Part shown: positions 1-11,663 of the stretch, piece by piece
Position numbering within the stretch: position 1 is the first letter of the stretch
How the letters are laid out: every line of letters begins with the position of its first letter
From: Cherax quadricarinatus
Taxonomy: Eukaryota; Arthropoda; Malacostraca; Decapoda; Parastacidae
NCBI RefSeq assembly: GCF_038502225.1
Contig: NC_091355.1
Coordinates: forward strand, 16,958,556 to 17,022,555
Direction of reading: 5' to 3'
DNA: 64,000 bases
Made by a program: the position numbers and the translations under genes
Notes under the pieces: generated by a model
What the model was told of the DNA's origin: nothing
Databases searched by the model: none
Seen by the model: the letters and a program-made list of their open reading frames with translations, nothing else

Positions 1-600
1 TGAGAGGAGCATATTGCCTATACCGTATATAAAGTACGTCACCGTTTATATGAAAAATATGCAAATGAGTACATTTGTTACAATTATTTCATGGCGTTTT
101 ACTGCAAAAAAATAAAAAAAAATTGGTTTAATATGAAAATATTATATAATGATTAATCTCTCCGGATCAATAACTTGTGACGGACTAATTTGTTAGATAA
201 CAAGAGGGGTAATATAGTAGTGAGGGGGAGTGAGAGGGAGAGAGGGATAGATGGACGAAATGAAGGAGGTAGGAAGTAGGGAGGGAGGAAAAGAGAGAGA
301 GAGAATGTGAAAATTCATGAGGCATAGACTTTGGAGTTCACTCCAAGGCTTCCTGCTGAGAACCATGTACCTCTATTTAGATTAAGGCAAGGAGAATAAA
401 TCACAAGGCTCTCTCCCTACCCTCCACTCACTCCGACCATTCCTGGCGTGAAAACCGAGGGTAAAGTATACAATTTCATACTGGAAAAATGTCATGAAAT
501 CTACTAGAAATAATGGTGGATGGAAGGCATGAGATACAATTACCTCTACTTAATTAGTACTGTTCTATCGTAATCGCTCCACGTAATACGCACCACTGCA
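1..600. other. Non-coding flank, no gene seen
   Basis: AT-rich single-copy-looking DNA with a purine-rich GA/GGGA stretch at about 220-305. No frame here has protein-like composition, and I recognise no repeat family. Confidence 0.5.
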
Positions 601-619
601 ATGACCACTGACCTGGGAA

Positions 620-1040
620 AGGCACCAAAAAAAAATAGTAAAATACTAGAAAATGGAGAACTTGGGGAAGTGAGGAAGGAAGTTCATCTGAGGGGACACA
701 GGTGGACTTCTGGAGACACGGAACTAGGGAAAGCACCAAAAAAAAGCTGGAAGTGGAGAGTGTGGAAGGGTTGATATCCGGGGTCCCACGGATGGAGACC
801 TGGACACATGAACCAGAAGAAGGTAACCAGAGAGAAGGACAGAGGGGACAACCTTGGAAAAGTGGGAAAGGGAGAATACCTGAGGGGACACAGGTGGACT
901 CCTGGACACATGGACCTGAGAGAAGCCTCAAGATGGTAGAGAGTGGCGGGGGGGGGACCCTAAAGACGAACCACTGGCCTCCACTTGGCAGGGTCTGGTA
1001 ACTCAGAGATAACTAACTCTGAGGCTGACAGTGGTCGCAG
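620..1040 (+). repeat. Minisatellite-cored repeat, partial copy
   Basis: Degenerate tandem units built around the words GGGGACACAGGTGGACT, CCTGGACACATG and AAGTGGGAAAGGGAG. The array ends in non-repeated sequence (AAAGACGAACCACTGG, then CTCTGAGGCTGACAGTGGTC). The same core words and the same kind of ending recur at 47.94-49.53 kb and 57.43-58.86 kb, so this is a dispersed family and not a local array. The conserved 5' end seen in the other copies is absent here. The open frames inside translate the tandem unit and are not genes. Confidence 0.7.
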
Positions 1041-1175
1041 ACTTTTATTTCAAGAACGTCTCCTATAATTTCTATTTTCATTTTATATCTCCACGCCTCC
1101 CTGATGGGATTCAAAGTGTGGCTACATAGTATATAACACACTCTTGTGGGTGATGTTGTAACTTCTCTCTTTCCC

Positions 1176-1180
<5 letters not shown>

Positions 1181-1218
<38 letters not shown>
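1181..1218. repeat. (CA)19 microsatellite
   Basis: Uninterrupted CA dinucleotide tract. It creates open frames of poly-Thr/His and poly-Cys/Val that are not genes. Confidence 0.97.
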
Positions 1219-1222
<4 letters not shown>

Positions 1223-1429
1223 TGACCCAAGTTTCAGGCGTCTTGGGTGTGTTGTTGTGTTTGTTCACCTTAATATTAAAAGAACACCAGTGTTGAACAT
1301 GTTAATGTTCACGCTGATACGTTGTTTCAAATTAACCAATGCCCATGTGACGATGGCCTTAGTTTTATTCGTTAATTACTATTAATAAGTATATGTGAAC
1401 TACGGGAGACAGTATAATGTGAACTAAGA

Positions 1430-1530
1430 TGTGTATTACAGGTGAAGTTGTGATGTTTACTACAGATGAAGATATGATGTTTACCTCAGGCGTAGGTGTG
1501 ATGTATGTGTATGTAATGTAGATTATGTGA
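1430..1530 (+). repeat. Short degenerate tandem repeat, about 24 bp unit
   Basis: Three or more loose copies of a unit resembling TACAGRTGAAGWTRTGATGTT. The rest of 1220-1790 holds nothing recognisable. Confidence 0.4.
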
Positions 1531-1791
1531 TGTAAATAAGGTATATATAAGTGTCATTGGGAATGGTCAATTGACAGAGTAGGAGAGTTCCCCGCCTGCC
1601 ACACCCTCTAGCGTCAGGAAAGGCTCACTTCACTACGAGAATCCCACCTACTCTAGTAAGACATATTGGGTTGTTAACTGGTGATGGTTATGTCCATACA
1701 TGCGGCTGATAATATTAACATTCTATTGTTGAGGCCATCAGCCATTGTTACCTCCTATATGTGTTATTCTTTTTGAGTTTGTATTCCTCAG

Positions 1792-1894
1792 ACATGTCAC
1801 AGTTGCTTGCTCAGCTTTTACAGTGCCTGAGCAGAAGGAACGGGATGCTTCAGTTGAAACTTTTGGAGCCGCAGTTCCTCTACCACTCCATCAC

Positions 1895-1938
<44 letters not shown>

Positions 1939-1949
1939 AAACATTACTC
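1792..1949 (+). CDS. Candidate internal coding exon with a CTG-encoded homopolymer
   Basis: A pyrimidine-rich tract ending TTGTATTCCTCAG (AG at 1790-1791) is a good 3' splice site, and CTC/GTGAGTG at 1950 matches five-prime splice consensus at +1 to +6. The 158 bp between them are open in two frames. One gives a polyalanine run of about 14 residues, preceded by a Pro/Leu/His stretch. The other begins ATG at 1794, is Leu/Gln-rich with a polyleucine run, and ends in phase 0 at the donor. The third frame is closed. I do not recognise the protein. Tracts of this kind occur in transcription factors or signal sequences, but nothing here selects a function. No partner exon is visible in the window, so this may be a chance pair of splice-like sites around a triplet repeat. 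Confidence 0.25.
1896..1938 (+). repeat. (CTG)14 triplet microsatellite
   Basis: Pure CTG run inside the candidate exon. It reads as Leu, Ala or Cys depending on frame. Confidence 0.95.
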
Positions 1950-2368
1950 GTGAGTGTGGAGGGTAGTTACTTTGTCTTTCGTGCCGATTAAGTTGTATAA
2001 CATCTATCCAACTCATTTCCAGCCTTTATATTTATAAGTGATGTGTAGAATAAATGAGTTGAGATGCGGAAATGTGTGTGCTGGTGTACACAAGTGAACA
2101 CTTCTGTACCTTTACGTCCCTTGCAAAAATGTAAGACGAAAAATAAAAAAAAAAATGAAAATAATGTGTTCCTGGTGGGAACAAATACCTTCAAACACCA
2201 ACACTTATTTAATCAATAAAATGTTCATGAATACATTTAAATAACCACTTTTTCAATGTATTTAGTTTTCAAATAAACTTGATAAAATAGCATATAGGGA
2301 GTGATAAAAGAAAATTCTCAGTTTCGGTAAGACACCTGAAATTTTATCAACATTTCCCATGAACTATA

Positions 2369-2450
2369 ATAATAAAAATAATAACAATAATAATAATAAT
2401 AATAACAATAATAATAATTATTATCATACCAAAGCATTAAACCCATAAAT
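2369..2450 (-). repeat. (AAT/AAC)n tail with conserved SINE-like end
   Basis: An imperfect AAT/AAC array is followed by AAAGCATTAAACCCATAA. On the minus strand this reads as the end of a dispersed repeat (TATGGGTTTAATGCTTT followed by an AAT-rich tail). Related ends occur at 15.4-15.52, 18.0-18.17 and 29.7-29.81 kb. Confidence 0.5.
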
Positions 2451-2459
2451 TAAATAAAA

Positions 2460-3335
2460 GTGATAATGCAATGTTGCGACCTCCTACCAGACTAGTGGTT
2501 AGATTGTTAACCTTCCGGCTTGCAGTACCACAGGGTACGTCATCAAACCCAATGTGGGGACTGCTGAGCCAGCCTTACTGTGATTGAATATTAAAATGGT
2601 GTAAAATACTGACAAGTTGTTAGGTAAGACACATATGCAACTGTTAGGTATCTTTATTTCGAAACGTCTGTACCCTGTGAGTGTCAGGTGACACGGGGTG
2701 TGAAATTATAATTATTGTATGATGTATATATCTATTCCAAAGATTATGTTTTTATATCATATATTGTTAGAGTAAAGATGATAATATGTGTGTTACTACA
2801 CTGATATCAGGCTTATGAAATATAACTACACTCTACTTGTGTAGAGATGCTGTAATAAATTAGTGTTTGTAATATATTCTTACAATTATGTCCTCTTGCT
2901 TTCTTGTTGATGTTAGCAATATTATTTCTCTCTCTTATCATACGTAAAATAATGTGAGCATTATATGCGGTTATTTTTCAGCCGCCTTCTCGTGATTCTA
3001 ACCTTTACTTTTTTTTCTCGCATCATGAATAAACTAATCATTGTACGTGATTATCATGAGTCTTAAGCCAACTACGGTGTCTTTTTTCTGTGTAACTCCA
3101 CCGGCAACTATTTTTTATCAGTTATTTTTTAACACAATTGTAATTTCCCATCTTCACTGCAATGCCTCAGGATTAAAGGTCTTTTATCCAATGACCAATT
3201 ATTAAATATTATTATATCATGTATAATGACTGAAATGATAGGATGAGAACAATGTGTAGTGCGTCAGGTATTCTTAGATATTTTTTTTCTATGTTCGTAT
3301 TTGTTTATACTCCGTAATGCGTTGCATAAAAATTG
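2460..3335. other. Intergenic DNA with minor repeat fragments
   Basis: No gene seen. At 2484-2560 there is a tRNA-like word series (AGTGGTTAGATTGTTAAC), possibly SINE-derived. At about 2590-2670 the words AAGTTGTTAGGTAAGACACAT and CTTTATTTCGAAACGT resemble the terminal sequence of decapod PLEs as I remember it. The remainder is AT-rich. Confidence 0.35.
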
Positions 3336-3339
3336 GCTG

Positions 3340-3500
3340 ACACCCAAGTACCAATTTACTTCTAGATAAGCAGGGACAGCAGGTATCAGCAAACCAGAAC
3401 AGGTCTCACCCTACCCAGGATGTGACCCAAAAGTCGACTAACACCCACGTGTCTATTTACTTGTGAGTAACGGCAGCAGGTGTATGAAGAACTTCATGGG
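3340..3500 (+). repeat. Degenerate two-copy repeat, about 90 bp period
   Basis: CTGACACCCAAGTACCAATT with AGCAGGGACAGCAGGT recurs about 90 bp later as CTAACACCCACGTGTCTATT with AACGGCAGCAGGTGT. This is a diverged tandem duplication. The following 3500-3850 has no gene. Confidence 0.5.
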
Positions 3501-4109
3501 TCCCTACAGAAGGTTTCTGATCATTTGGGTTTTGGGGTTTACATTGGACTGCGTGATGCTAAAAGTCATTAATCAAACTAATCAGACCATCAAAATGGAC
3601 GCCTGATCCAGGACCGAGCTGCAGAGACAATGATCACAGAGCCATAAACAGGTTGACAACTATTGGTAAGTCTCTGTCAGCTGGGGATTCATCCCAGGCC
3701 CGATGGGTCGAGTTCCAACTATAAAAAACTAATGAACAGGAGTGTTTCACTCTAAGCCTCGATTACTATTCGGTTTGTATGTTTATAACTATCTGTGTGT
3801 ATACCTGTATATGTTATGCTGCTTGGTCAAGCATACCTAACTGGCTTTATTACGGGTCTACACACACACACACACAAATTTCTACAATTATTGGCAAATT
3901 CGTTCGAGGGCCGCTTCGTGGGCGAGTATCGTTCTGTTAACGTTTTTTTTTTTTTCATTTTTTTTAATCCTGGTAATAGGATTATAGAGGGGAAGCTGAC
4001 CCCCGTTCAGAAATTTCTCATCCGATTTTTCATCCAGCCTCGAATGCTGCGAGAACCGGAAGCAAATATAAAGCAGAAATATAAACATAACTTTTTCATT
4101 AGAATTGTA

Positions 4110-4111
<2 letters not shown>

Positions 4112-4178
<67 letters not shown>
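4112..4178. repeat. (CA)33 microsatellite
   Basis: Long pure CA tract directly upstream of a LINE 3' fragment. A shorter CA run lies at about 3859-3876. Confidence 0.97.
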
Positions 4179-4179
<1 letters not shown>

Positions 4180-4181
<2 letters not shown>

Positions 4182-4495
4182 GTCGACAAGGTGGACAGAC
4201 AGGATGTTCCAGACATGGGACACAGTAACAAGGGGCCAAAGTTGGAAGTTGAAGATCTAGATGAATCACAGGGTTGTTAGGAAGTATTTCTTCAGAGTTG
4301 TCGGGAAGTGGAATAGTCTGGGAAGTGATATAGTGGAGGCAGGATCCATACATAGCTTTAAGAAGAGGCGCGATAAAGCTCACGGAGCGGGAAAAGTGAT
4401 CTAGTAGCGGCCAGCGAAGAGGCGGGGCCAGGAGCTCTGAATCGACCCCTGCAACCAAAACTAGGTGGGTACAACTAGGCGAGTTCACACACACA
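4180..4495 (+). mobile_element. LINE 3' fragment (jockey/CR1-type)
   Basis: Encodes the extreme C-terminus of a jockey/CR1-type reverse transcriptase (GRKYFF, VGKWNSLG and SFKKRRDKA-like words in broken frame), then a 3' end including GAAGAGGCGGGGCCAGGAGC and CGACCCCTGCAACC and a short ACACACAC tail. The same 3' end closes the larger copy at 6.25-6.35 kb, which identifies the family and the orientation. Confidence 0.65.
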
Positions 4496-4499
4496 GGAA

Positions 4500-4975
4500 A
4501 TATCGGGCCCAACTTAGAGTATACTGCGTCACCATGGAACGCGCATCTGACAGAGCATGTAAAGAAGCTGACGAATGCGAAAAGGTTTGCAACGAGACTA
4601 GTCCAAAAACTGAAGGATATGAGCTATATGGAGAAGCTAGAGGAGCTAAACCTGAAGACAGAGAAAGGGACTGAAGATGAAGGTAATACAATGTACATAA
4701 TGCTGTCGTGGTGAGTCTAAGAGGCGAGTCTCATGTAGATTACTCTTGGAAGTTTAAACCACAGATGAGTCACATAGATGTTAGGTAATACTTCTTCAGC
4801 ATAGAGACGTTAGAAAGTGGAACTATCTAAAGAGAGAGCAGTAATAAATGTAGGATATATACGTAGTTTTAACAACAGCTGAAGTTCACAGACAGAAGAA
4901 AGTGAGCCCAGTGGAAAGGTGGGGGTCAAGAACTAAGACTCGACCCCTGGAAACATAATTAGGTGAGGACAATGA
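4500..4975 (+). pseudogene. LINE RT C-terminal fragment, second copy
   Basis: The frame starting near 4510 reads GPNLEYTASPWNAHL, then HVKKLTNAKRFATRLV, then SYMEKLEELNL. This is the conserved post-palm region of jockey/CR1-type reverse transcriptases. The frame then decays, with a second diverged copy of the family's 3' end (AGGTAATACTTCTTCAGC, TCGACCCCTGGAAACA). It is a dead fragment nested between two others of the same family. Confidence 0.6.
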
Positions 4976-6347
4976 GAGCAATAAAGCATTGGTGGACACA
5001 CTATCCGAGGTAGCAAAAACGGCCCACATAGGTAGGACAAAGTTATTCATCATGGGAGATTCCAATCACAATGAGATTGACTGGGAACATCTTGAGCCAC
5101 ATCGAGGGACCAGAAACGTAGAGGACTAAGATGCTGGAGATATTATTCGTAAACTTCATACACGAACATTTAAGCGATACAACCAGAGAGAGGAGAGGGT
5201 ATTCCAGCAAGGCTGGAATTCAGAGCAATTCAGAAGTAGGGAATATTACGTTTGAAAGGCTCCTTGGCGCTAGTGATCACGAGACTGGTTCAAAAAATAT
5301 AGGATCAGGCAAGAATAGCAGGGAGAGCACTGCAATGGATCAAGGAATACCTGACAGGAAGGGAATAACGAGTGTTGGTACGTGATGAGCTGTCAGAGTG
5401 GGCCCACATATCGAGTGGGATTCCAGAAGAGTCAGTCCTAGGTCCTGTGCTGCTTCTTATATATGTGAATGATAAAATGGAAGGATGATTTGAAACTAAT
5501 GAGGAGAAGACAAACGGATGAGGATCAGGTAAGATTGCAAGGGAATCTGGACAGGCTGCAAGCTTGGACCGACAAATGGTTCCTGGAGTTTAACCCCAGC
5601 AAGTGCGAAGTTATGAAGCTGGGAAAGGACAAGAAGACCTCAGAAGGAGTACAAGCTACGGGGTCAAAGACTATAAGCCTCACTTAAGGAAAAGAATCTT
5701 GGGGTGAGCATTATACCAAGCACGTCCACTGAGGAACACATCAATCAAATAACCGCTGCAGCATATGAGTGCCTGTCACACCTAGGAATAGCATTTCGAC
5801 ATCTGAGTAAGGAGATATTCATGACACTGTACACCTTGTACGTCAGGCCCATGCTGGAGTATGCAGCACCAGTGTGGAACCCACACCTGATCAAGAAATT
5901 GGAGAAAGTATAAAAGTTTGGAGTAAGACTAGTTCCGGAGGTAAGGGGTATGTGTCATGAAAAGTGGTCAAGGGAACTCAATCTGATGACACTAGAGGAT
6001 AGGGAACACATGATAACGACGTATAAAATACTGAGAGTAATTGCCAAGGTGGACAGGTCTAGAATGTTTCAGAGACGGGACTCAGGAACAAAGGGCCACA
6101 ACTGGAAGCTGAAAAATCAGATGAGCCATAGGGATGTTAGGAAGTATTTCTTTATCCTTAGAGTTGTCAGGAAGTGGAATCACCTGGAGTGAAGTAGTGG
6201 AGGCAGGATCCATGCATAGCTTTAAGAAGAGGTATGATAAGGCTATTGTAGAGGGGAGAGAGTGACTTAGTAGTGATTAGCGAAGAGGCTGAACCAGGAG
6301 CTCTGATTCGACCCCTGCAACCACTTATAAGCGAGTACATAAAGGCG

Positions 6348-6350
<3 letters not shown>
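4976..6350 (+). pseudogene. Jockey/CR1-type LINE, internally deleted endonuclease-RT
   Basis: Pieces of both domains are readable in order in shifting frames. The endonuclease gives KLFIMGDSNHNEIDWE at about 5040 and LLGASDHE at about 5265, the latter holding the SDH motif. The RT gives VLGPVLFLIYVND-like sequence at about 5440, then LDRLQAWTDKWFLEFNPSKC at about 5545, EEHINQITAAAYECLSHLG at 5730, and RPMLEYAAPVWNPHL at 5850. The C-terminal RKYFF motif lies near 6150. The YADD palm region between 5470 and 5540 is deleted, and stops and frameshifts separate the blocks. The 3' end (ACCCCTGCAACC) runs into a CA microsatellite. The enzyme family copies RNA into nicked chromosomal DNA, but this copy cannot encode a working protein. 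Confidence 0.75.

Positions 6351-6432
<82 letters not shown>
6351..6432. repeat. (CA)40 microsatellite
   Basis: Pure CA tract at the 3' end of the LINE fragment, probably its tail. Confidence 0.97.
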
Positions 6433-6435
<3 letters not shown>

Positions 6436-6838
6436 CAATAAAGCACACTTTATGCAGTGTTTACAAAAAGGTGCTCCAATCAAACCCTCTCACCAAACAT
6501 TGTGTTTATAAAACGGTCCCCGTAAATAATTTACATTATATGGTGCAAATAGTTATTTATTCAGGAATTAAGTATAAAACATGAAACTCATTTTACCTGG
6601 ACTAGAATGTTAATTTCACATTTTTCAGCTCAAACGTGACATATACGAATTAAAATATTTTAAATGGGTAAACGCCCTGAAAATAAATTTAATTATATGA
6701 ACAATATGTGTGATGTTATTTTATTAACTTCGAATTCATTAAGATAAATCAGATTTTATTGTTAATTTGAGTTAATTTAATATGTGAAAAGTAATAGAAA
6801 CGCTCTAAATAAAACCAAGATAAAAAATTAACTCACAG
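6433..6838. other. AT-rich spacer, nothing recognised
   Basis: About 400 bp of AT-rich DNA with no repeat or coding signal that I can support. Confidence 0.5.
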
Positions 6839-6857
6839 GTGTGTGTGTGTGTGTGTT

Positions 6858-6926
<69 letters not shown>
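6839..6926. repeat. (GT)n-(TA)n compound microsatellite
   Basis: GT tract merging into about 31 TA units. It abuts the 3' end of the minus-strand RTE LINE that follows. Confidence 0.97.
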
Positions 6927-6932
<6 letters not shown>

Positions 6933-6942
6933 TATTTATATT

Positions 6943-7956
6943 GTCACACCGGCCGATTCCCACCAAGGCAGGGTGGCCCGAAAAAGAAAAACTTTCACCA
7001 TCATTCACTCCATCACTGTCTTGCCAGAAGGGTGCTTTACACTACAGTTTTTAAACTGCAACATTAACACCCCTCCTTCAGAGTGCAGGCACTGTACTTC
7101 CCATCTCCAGGACTCAAGTCCGGCCTGCCGGTTTCCCTGAATCCCTTCATAAATGTTACTTTGCTCACACTCCAACAGCACGTCAAGTATTAAAAACCAT
7201 TTGTCTCCATTCACTCCTATCAAACACGCTCACGCATGCCTGCTGGAAGTCCAAGCCCCTCGCACACAAAACCTCCTTTACCCCCTCCCTCCAACCCTTC
7301 CTAGGCCGACCCCTACCCCGCCTTCCTTCCACTACAGACTGATACACTCTTGAAGTCATTCTGTTTCGCTCCATTCTCTCTACATGTCCGAACCACCTCA
7401 ACAACCCTTCCTCAGCCCTCTGGACAACTGTTTTGGTAATCCCGCACCTCCTCCTAACTTCCAAACTACGAATTCTCTGCATTATATTCACACCACACAT
7501 TGCCCTCAGACATGACATCTCCACTGCCTCCAGCCTTCTCCTCGCTGCAACATTCATCACCCACGCTTCACACCCATATAAGAGCGTTGGTAAAACTATA
7601 CTCTCATACATTCCCCTCTTTGCCTCCAAGGACAAAGTTCTTTGTCTCCACAGACTCCTAAGTGCACCACTCACTCTTTTTCCCTCATCAATTCTATGAT
7701 TCACCTCATCTTTCATAGACCCATCCGCTGACACGTCCACTCCCAAATATCTGAATACGTTCACCTCCTCCATACTCTCTCCCTCCAATCTGATATTCAA
7801 TCTTTCATATAATCTTTTTGTTATCCTCATAACCTTACTCTTTCCTGTATTCACCTTTAATTTTCTTCTTTTGCACACCCTACCAAATTCATCCACCAAT
7901 CTTTGCAACTTCTCTTCAGAATCTCCCAAGAGCACAGTGTCATCAGCAAAGAGCAG
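6943..7956 (-). pseudogene. RTE LINE, 5'-truncated copy (RT C-terminus and 3' UTR)
   Basis: The minus-strand frame 7935-7183 starts inside the palm motif, reads through the thumb (RLYERLNIRLEGESMEEV, VFRYLGVDVSADGS) and carries the C-terminal LLYGCEAWV, LLRWFGHVERM and RGRGRPRKGWREGV blocks. The 3' UTR ends at GGCCGGTGTGACA, next to (TA)n. It is almost identical to 8822-9836, with a Y in place of the GD of the longer copy near 7810. The 5' end stops exactly where a terminal-inverted-repeat element starts (7957). Upstream RT and endonuclease are missing, so it is non-functional, but the near identity implies recent insertion. Confidence 0.9.
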
Positions 7957-8333
7957 TCGTGCCGAATATGTAAAACTTGCGATCTTGGCTTAAATAGCAA
8001 CGCTTATTTTGCCATATAAGACGAGCGAAAATTTGTGTATGTAATAATTTCGCAAAAATTATCCTTAACCTAAGGATAAAAATATATTTCACTGTGTCTG
8101 TTTAGTATTAAATTATTGTAAACGTATCTAAAATATATTTAGTTCGATTAGGCTAAAACAAATTGCGCTCGTTATAATAAGGTAAGTTTTCTAAAATTAT
8201 TTTGGTGTAAAATTATAAATTTTTACATTAACATTAATGAAAAAAATATATCTTTAAACATAAGAGAAAATTTTAGAAAAGACTTAATTTTAAATGAGTT
8301 CTTGCTAAGTGACCAGTTTTACCAATTAGGCAC

Positions 8334-8335
<2 letters not shown>
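7957..8335. mobile_element. Short element with terminal inverted repeats (MITE-like)
   Basis: A 379-bp AT-rich, non-coding element. The left end begins TCGTGCCGAATATGTAAAAC and the right end, read in reverse complement, TCGTGCCTAATTGGTAAAAC, giving an imperfect inverted repeat of about 20 bp. Two further partial copies are at 17780-17814 (right end only) and 26975-27258 (body without ends). The left end interrupts or abuts the RTE LINE after AAAGAGCAG and the right end abuts (TA)n. No transposase is encoded, and the superfamily cannot be assigned without a clear target duplication. TA is a plausible target, given the flanking TA tract. Confidence 0.65.

Positions 8336-8396
<61 letters not shown>
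8336..8396. repeat. (TA)n microsatellite
   Basis: About 30 TA units between the TIR element and a SINE. Confidence 0.97.
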
Positions 8397-8398
<2 letters not shown>

Positions 8399-8399
8399 A

Positions 8400-8520
8400 T
8401 AACAACACTGTACTAGCCAAGGATTCGAACCCATGTTGTGCTGGCCTGCCTCATGGTAAGCGAGAACCACATGACTCTTTAAACCACAGGACCACCCAAC
8501 CCTACAAGAATGGCGCAGCC
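8400..8520 (-). mobile_element. tRNA-derived SINE, minus strand
   Basis: Read on the minus strand, TGGTCCTGTGGTTTAAAG could be an A-box region, and GGGTTCGAATCC is a near-perfect Pol III B box followed by TTGGCTAG. The same words (AGGCAGGCC, GGGTTCGAGTCC, TGGCTAG) recur at 35.8-35.93 kb. The spacing and lack of a cloverleaf argue for a SINE head and not a tRNA gene. The following 8520-8672 includes ACCACGAACGAGTGGT, also shared with the 35.8 kb copies. Confidence 0.6.
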
Positions 8521-8670
8521 AGCACACAGCTAGCTGTTGGGCCGCCAACCGAGGGCATACGGAGGTGTGGGAGCTTCTAACCTAATTTCATTCTTAACCC
8601 CTTTTGGTGTACTAGCCTCACGAGCAGCATTTATATATTATTGTAACCACGAACGAGTGGTAGCAACGCT

Positions 8671-8816
<146 letters not shown>

Positions 8817-8821
8817 TTTTT

Positions 8822-11663
8822 ATTATACACTGGCCGATTCCCACCAAGGCAGGGTGGCCCGAAAAAGAAAAACTTTCACCATCATTCACTCCATCACTGT
8901 CTTGCCAGAAGGGTGCTTTACACTACAGTTTTTAAACTGCAACATTAACACCCCTCCTTCAGAGTGCAGGCACTGTACTTCCCATCTCCAGGACTCAAGT
9001 CCGGCCTGCCGGTTTCCCTGAATCCCTTCATAAATGTTACTTTGCTCACACTCCAACAGCACGTCAAGTATTAAAAACCATTTGTCTCCATTCACTCCTA
9101 TCAAACACGCTCACGCATGCCTGCTGGAAGTCCAAGCCCCTCGCACACAAAACCTCCTTTACCCCCTCCCTCCAACCCTTCCTAGGCCGACCCCTACCCC
9201 GCCTTCCTTCCACTACAGACTGATACACTCTTGAAGTTATTCTGTTTCGCTCCATTCTCTCTACATGTCCGAACCACCTCAACAACCCTTCCTCAGCCCT
9301 CTGGACAACAGTTTTGGTAATCCCGCACCTCCTCCTAACTTCCAAACTACGAATTCTCTGCATTATATTCACACCACACATTGCCCTCAGACATGACATC
9401 TCCACTGCCTCCAGCCTTCTCCTCGCTGCAACATTCATCACCCATGCTTCACACCCATATAAGAGCGTTGGTAAAACTATACTCTCATACATTCCCCTCT
9501 TTGCCTCCAAGGACAAAGTTCTCTGTCTCCACAGACTCCTAAGTGCACCACTCACTCTTTTTCCCTCATCAATTCTATGATTCACCTCATCTTTCATAGA
9601 CCCATCCGCTGACACGTCCACTCCCAAATATCTGAATACGTTCACCTCCTCCATACTCTCTCCCTCCAATCTGATATTCAATCTTTCATCACCTAATCTT
9701 TTTGTTATCCTCATAACCTTACTCTTTCCTGTATTCACCTTTAATTTTCTTCTTTTGCACACCCTACCAAATTCATCCACCAATCTCTGCAGCTTCTCTT
9801 CAGAATCTCCCAAGAGCACAGTGTCATCAGCAAAGAGCAGCTGTGACAACTCCCACCCTGTGTGTGATTCTTTATCTTTTAACTCCACGCCTCTTGCCAA
9901 GACCCTCGCATTTACTTCTCTTACAACCCCATCTATAAATATATTAAACAACCACGGTGACATCACACATCCTTGTCTAAGGCCTACTTTTACTGGGAAA
10001 AAATTTCCCTCTTTTCTACATACTCTAACTTGAGCCTCACTATCCTCGTAAAAACTCTTCACTGCTTTCAGTAACCTACCTCCTACACCATACACTTGCA
10101 ACATCTGCCACATTGCCCCCCTATCCACCCTGTCATACGCCTTTTCCAAATCCATAAATGCCACAAAGACCTCTTTAGCCTTATCTAAATACTGTTCACT
10201 TATATGTTTCACTGTAAACACCTGGTCCACACACCCCCTACCTTTCCTAAAGCCTCCTTGTTCATCTGCTATCCTATTCTCCGTCTTACTCTTAATTCTT
10301 TCAATTATAACTCTACCATACACTTTACCAGGTACACTCAACAGACTTATCCCCCTATAATTTTTGCACTCTCTTTTATCCCCTTTGCCTTTATACAAAG
10401 GAACTATGCATGCTCTCTGCCAATCCCTAGGTACCTTACCCTCTTCCATACATTTATTAAATAATTGCACCAACCACTCCAAAACTATATCCCCACCTGC
10501 TTTTAACATTTCTATCTTTATCCCATCAATCCCGGCTGCCTTACCCCCTTTCATTTTACCTACTGCCTCACGAACTTCCCCCACACTCACAACTGGCTCT
10601 TCCTCACTCCTACAAGATGTTATTCCTCCTTGCCCTATACACGAAATCACAGCTTCCCTATCTTCATCAACATTTAACAATTCCTCAAAATATTCCCTCC
10701 ATCTTCCCAATACCTCTAACTCTCCATTTAATAACTCTCCTCTCCTATTTTTAACTGACAAATCCATTTGTTCTCTAGGCTTCCTTAACTTGTTAATCTC
10801 ACTCCAAAACTTTTTCTTATTTTCAACAAAATTTGTTGATAACAGCTCACCCACTCTCTCATTTGCTCTCTTTTTACATTGCTTCACCACTCTCTTAACC
10901 TCTCTCTTTTTCTCCATATACTCTTCCCTCCTTGCATCACTTCTACTTTGTAAAAACTTCTCATATGCTAACTTTTTCTCCCTTACTACTCTCTTTACAT
11001 CATCATTCCACCAATCGCTCCTCTTCCCTCCTGCACCCACTTTCCTGTAACCACAAACTTCTGCTGAACACTCTAACACTACATTTTTAAACCTACCCCA
11101 TTCCTCTTCGACCCCATTGCCTATGCTCTCATTAGCCCATCTATCCTCCAATAGCTGTTTATATCTTACCCTAACTGCCTCCTCTTTTAGTTTATAAACC
11201 TTCACCTCTCTCTTCCCTGATGCTTCTATTCTCCTTGTATCCCATCTACCTTTTACTCTCAGTGTAGCTACAACTAGAAAGTGATCTGATATATCTGTGG
11301 CCCCTCGATAAACATGTACATCCTGAAGTCTACTCAACAGTCTTTTATCTACCAATACATAATCCAACAAACTACTGTCATTTCGCCCTACATCATATCG
11401 TGTATACTTATTTATCCTCTTTTTCTTAAAATATGTATTACCTATAACTAAACCCCTTTCTATACAAAGTTCAATCAAAGGGCTCCCATTATCATTTACA
11501 CCTGGCACCCCAAACTTACCTACCACACCCTCTCTAAAAGTTTCTCCTACTTTAGCATTCAGGTCCCCTACCACAATTACTCTCTCACTTGGTTCAAAGG
11601 CTCCTATACATTCACTTAACATCTCCCAAAATCTCTCTCTCTCCTCTGCATTCCTCTCTTTGG
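8822..11663 (-). mobile_element. RTE-clade LINE, long 5'-truncated copy
   Basis: A minus-strand insertion. The 3' end (ATCGGCCAGTGTATAAT followed by an A run and TA tract) lies at 8822. The 3' UTR occupies about 8822-9063, followed upstream by an uninterrupted endonuclease-RT frame. The 5' truncation falls near 11660, within the endonuclease domain just before the ERFWEML block, where the sequence switches to G-rich local DNA. The missing 5' part of the family (5' UTR and first endonuclease block) can be seen at 36.02-36.5 kb and inverted at 20.83-21.24 kb. The absence of stops over about 860 codons indicates a young copy. Confidence 0.9.
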
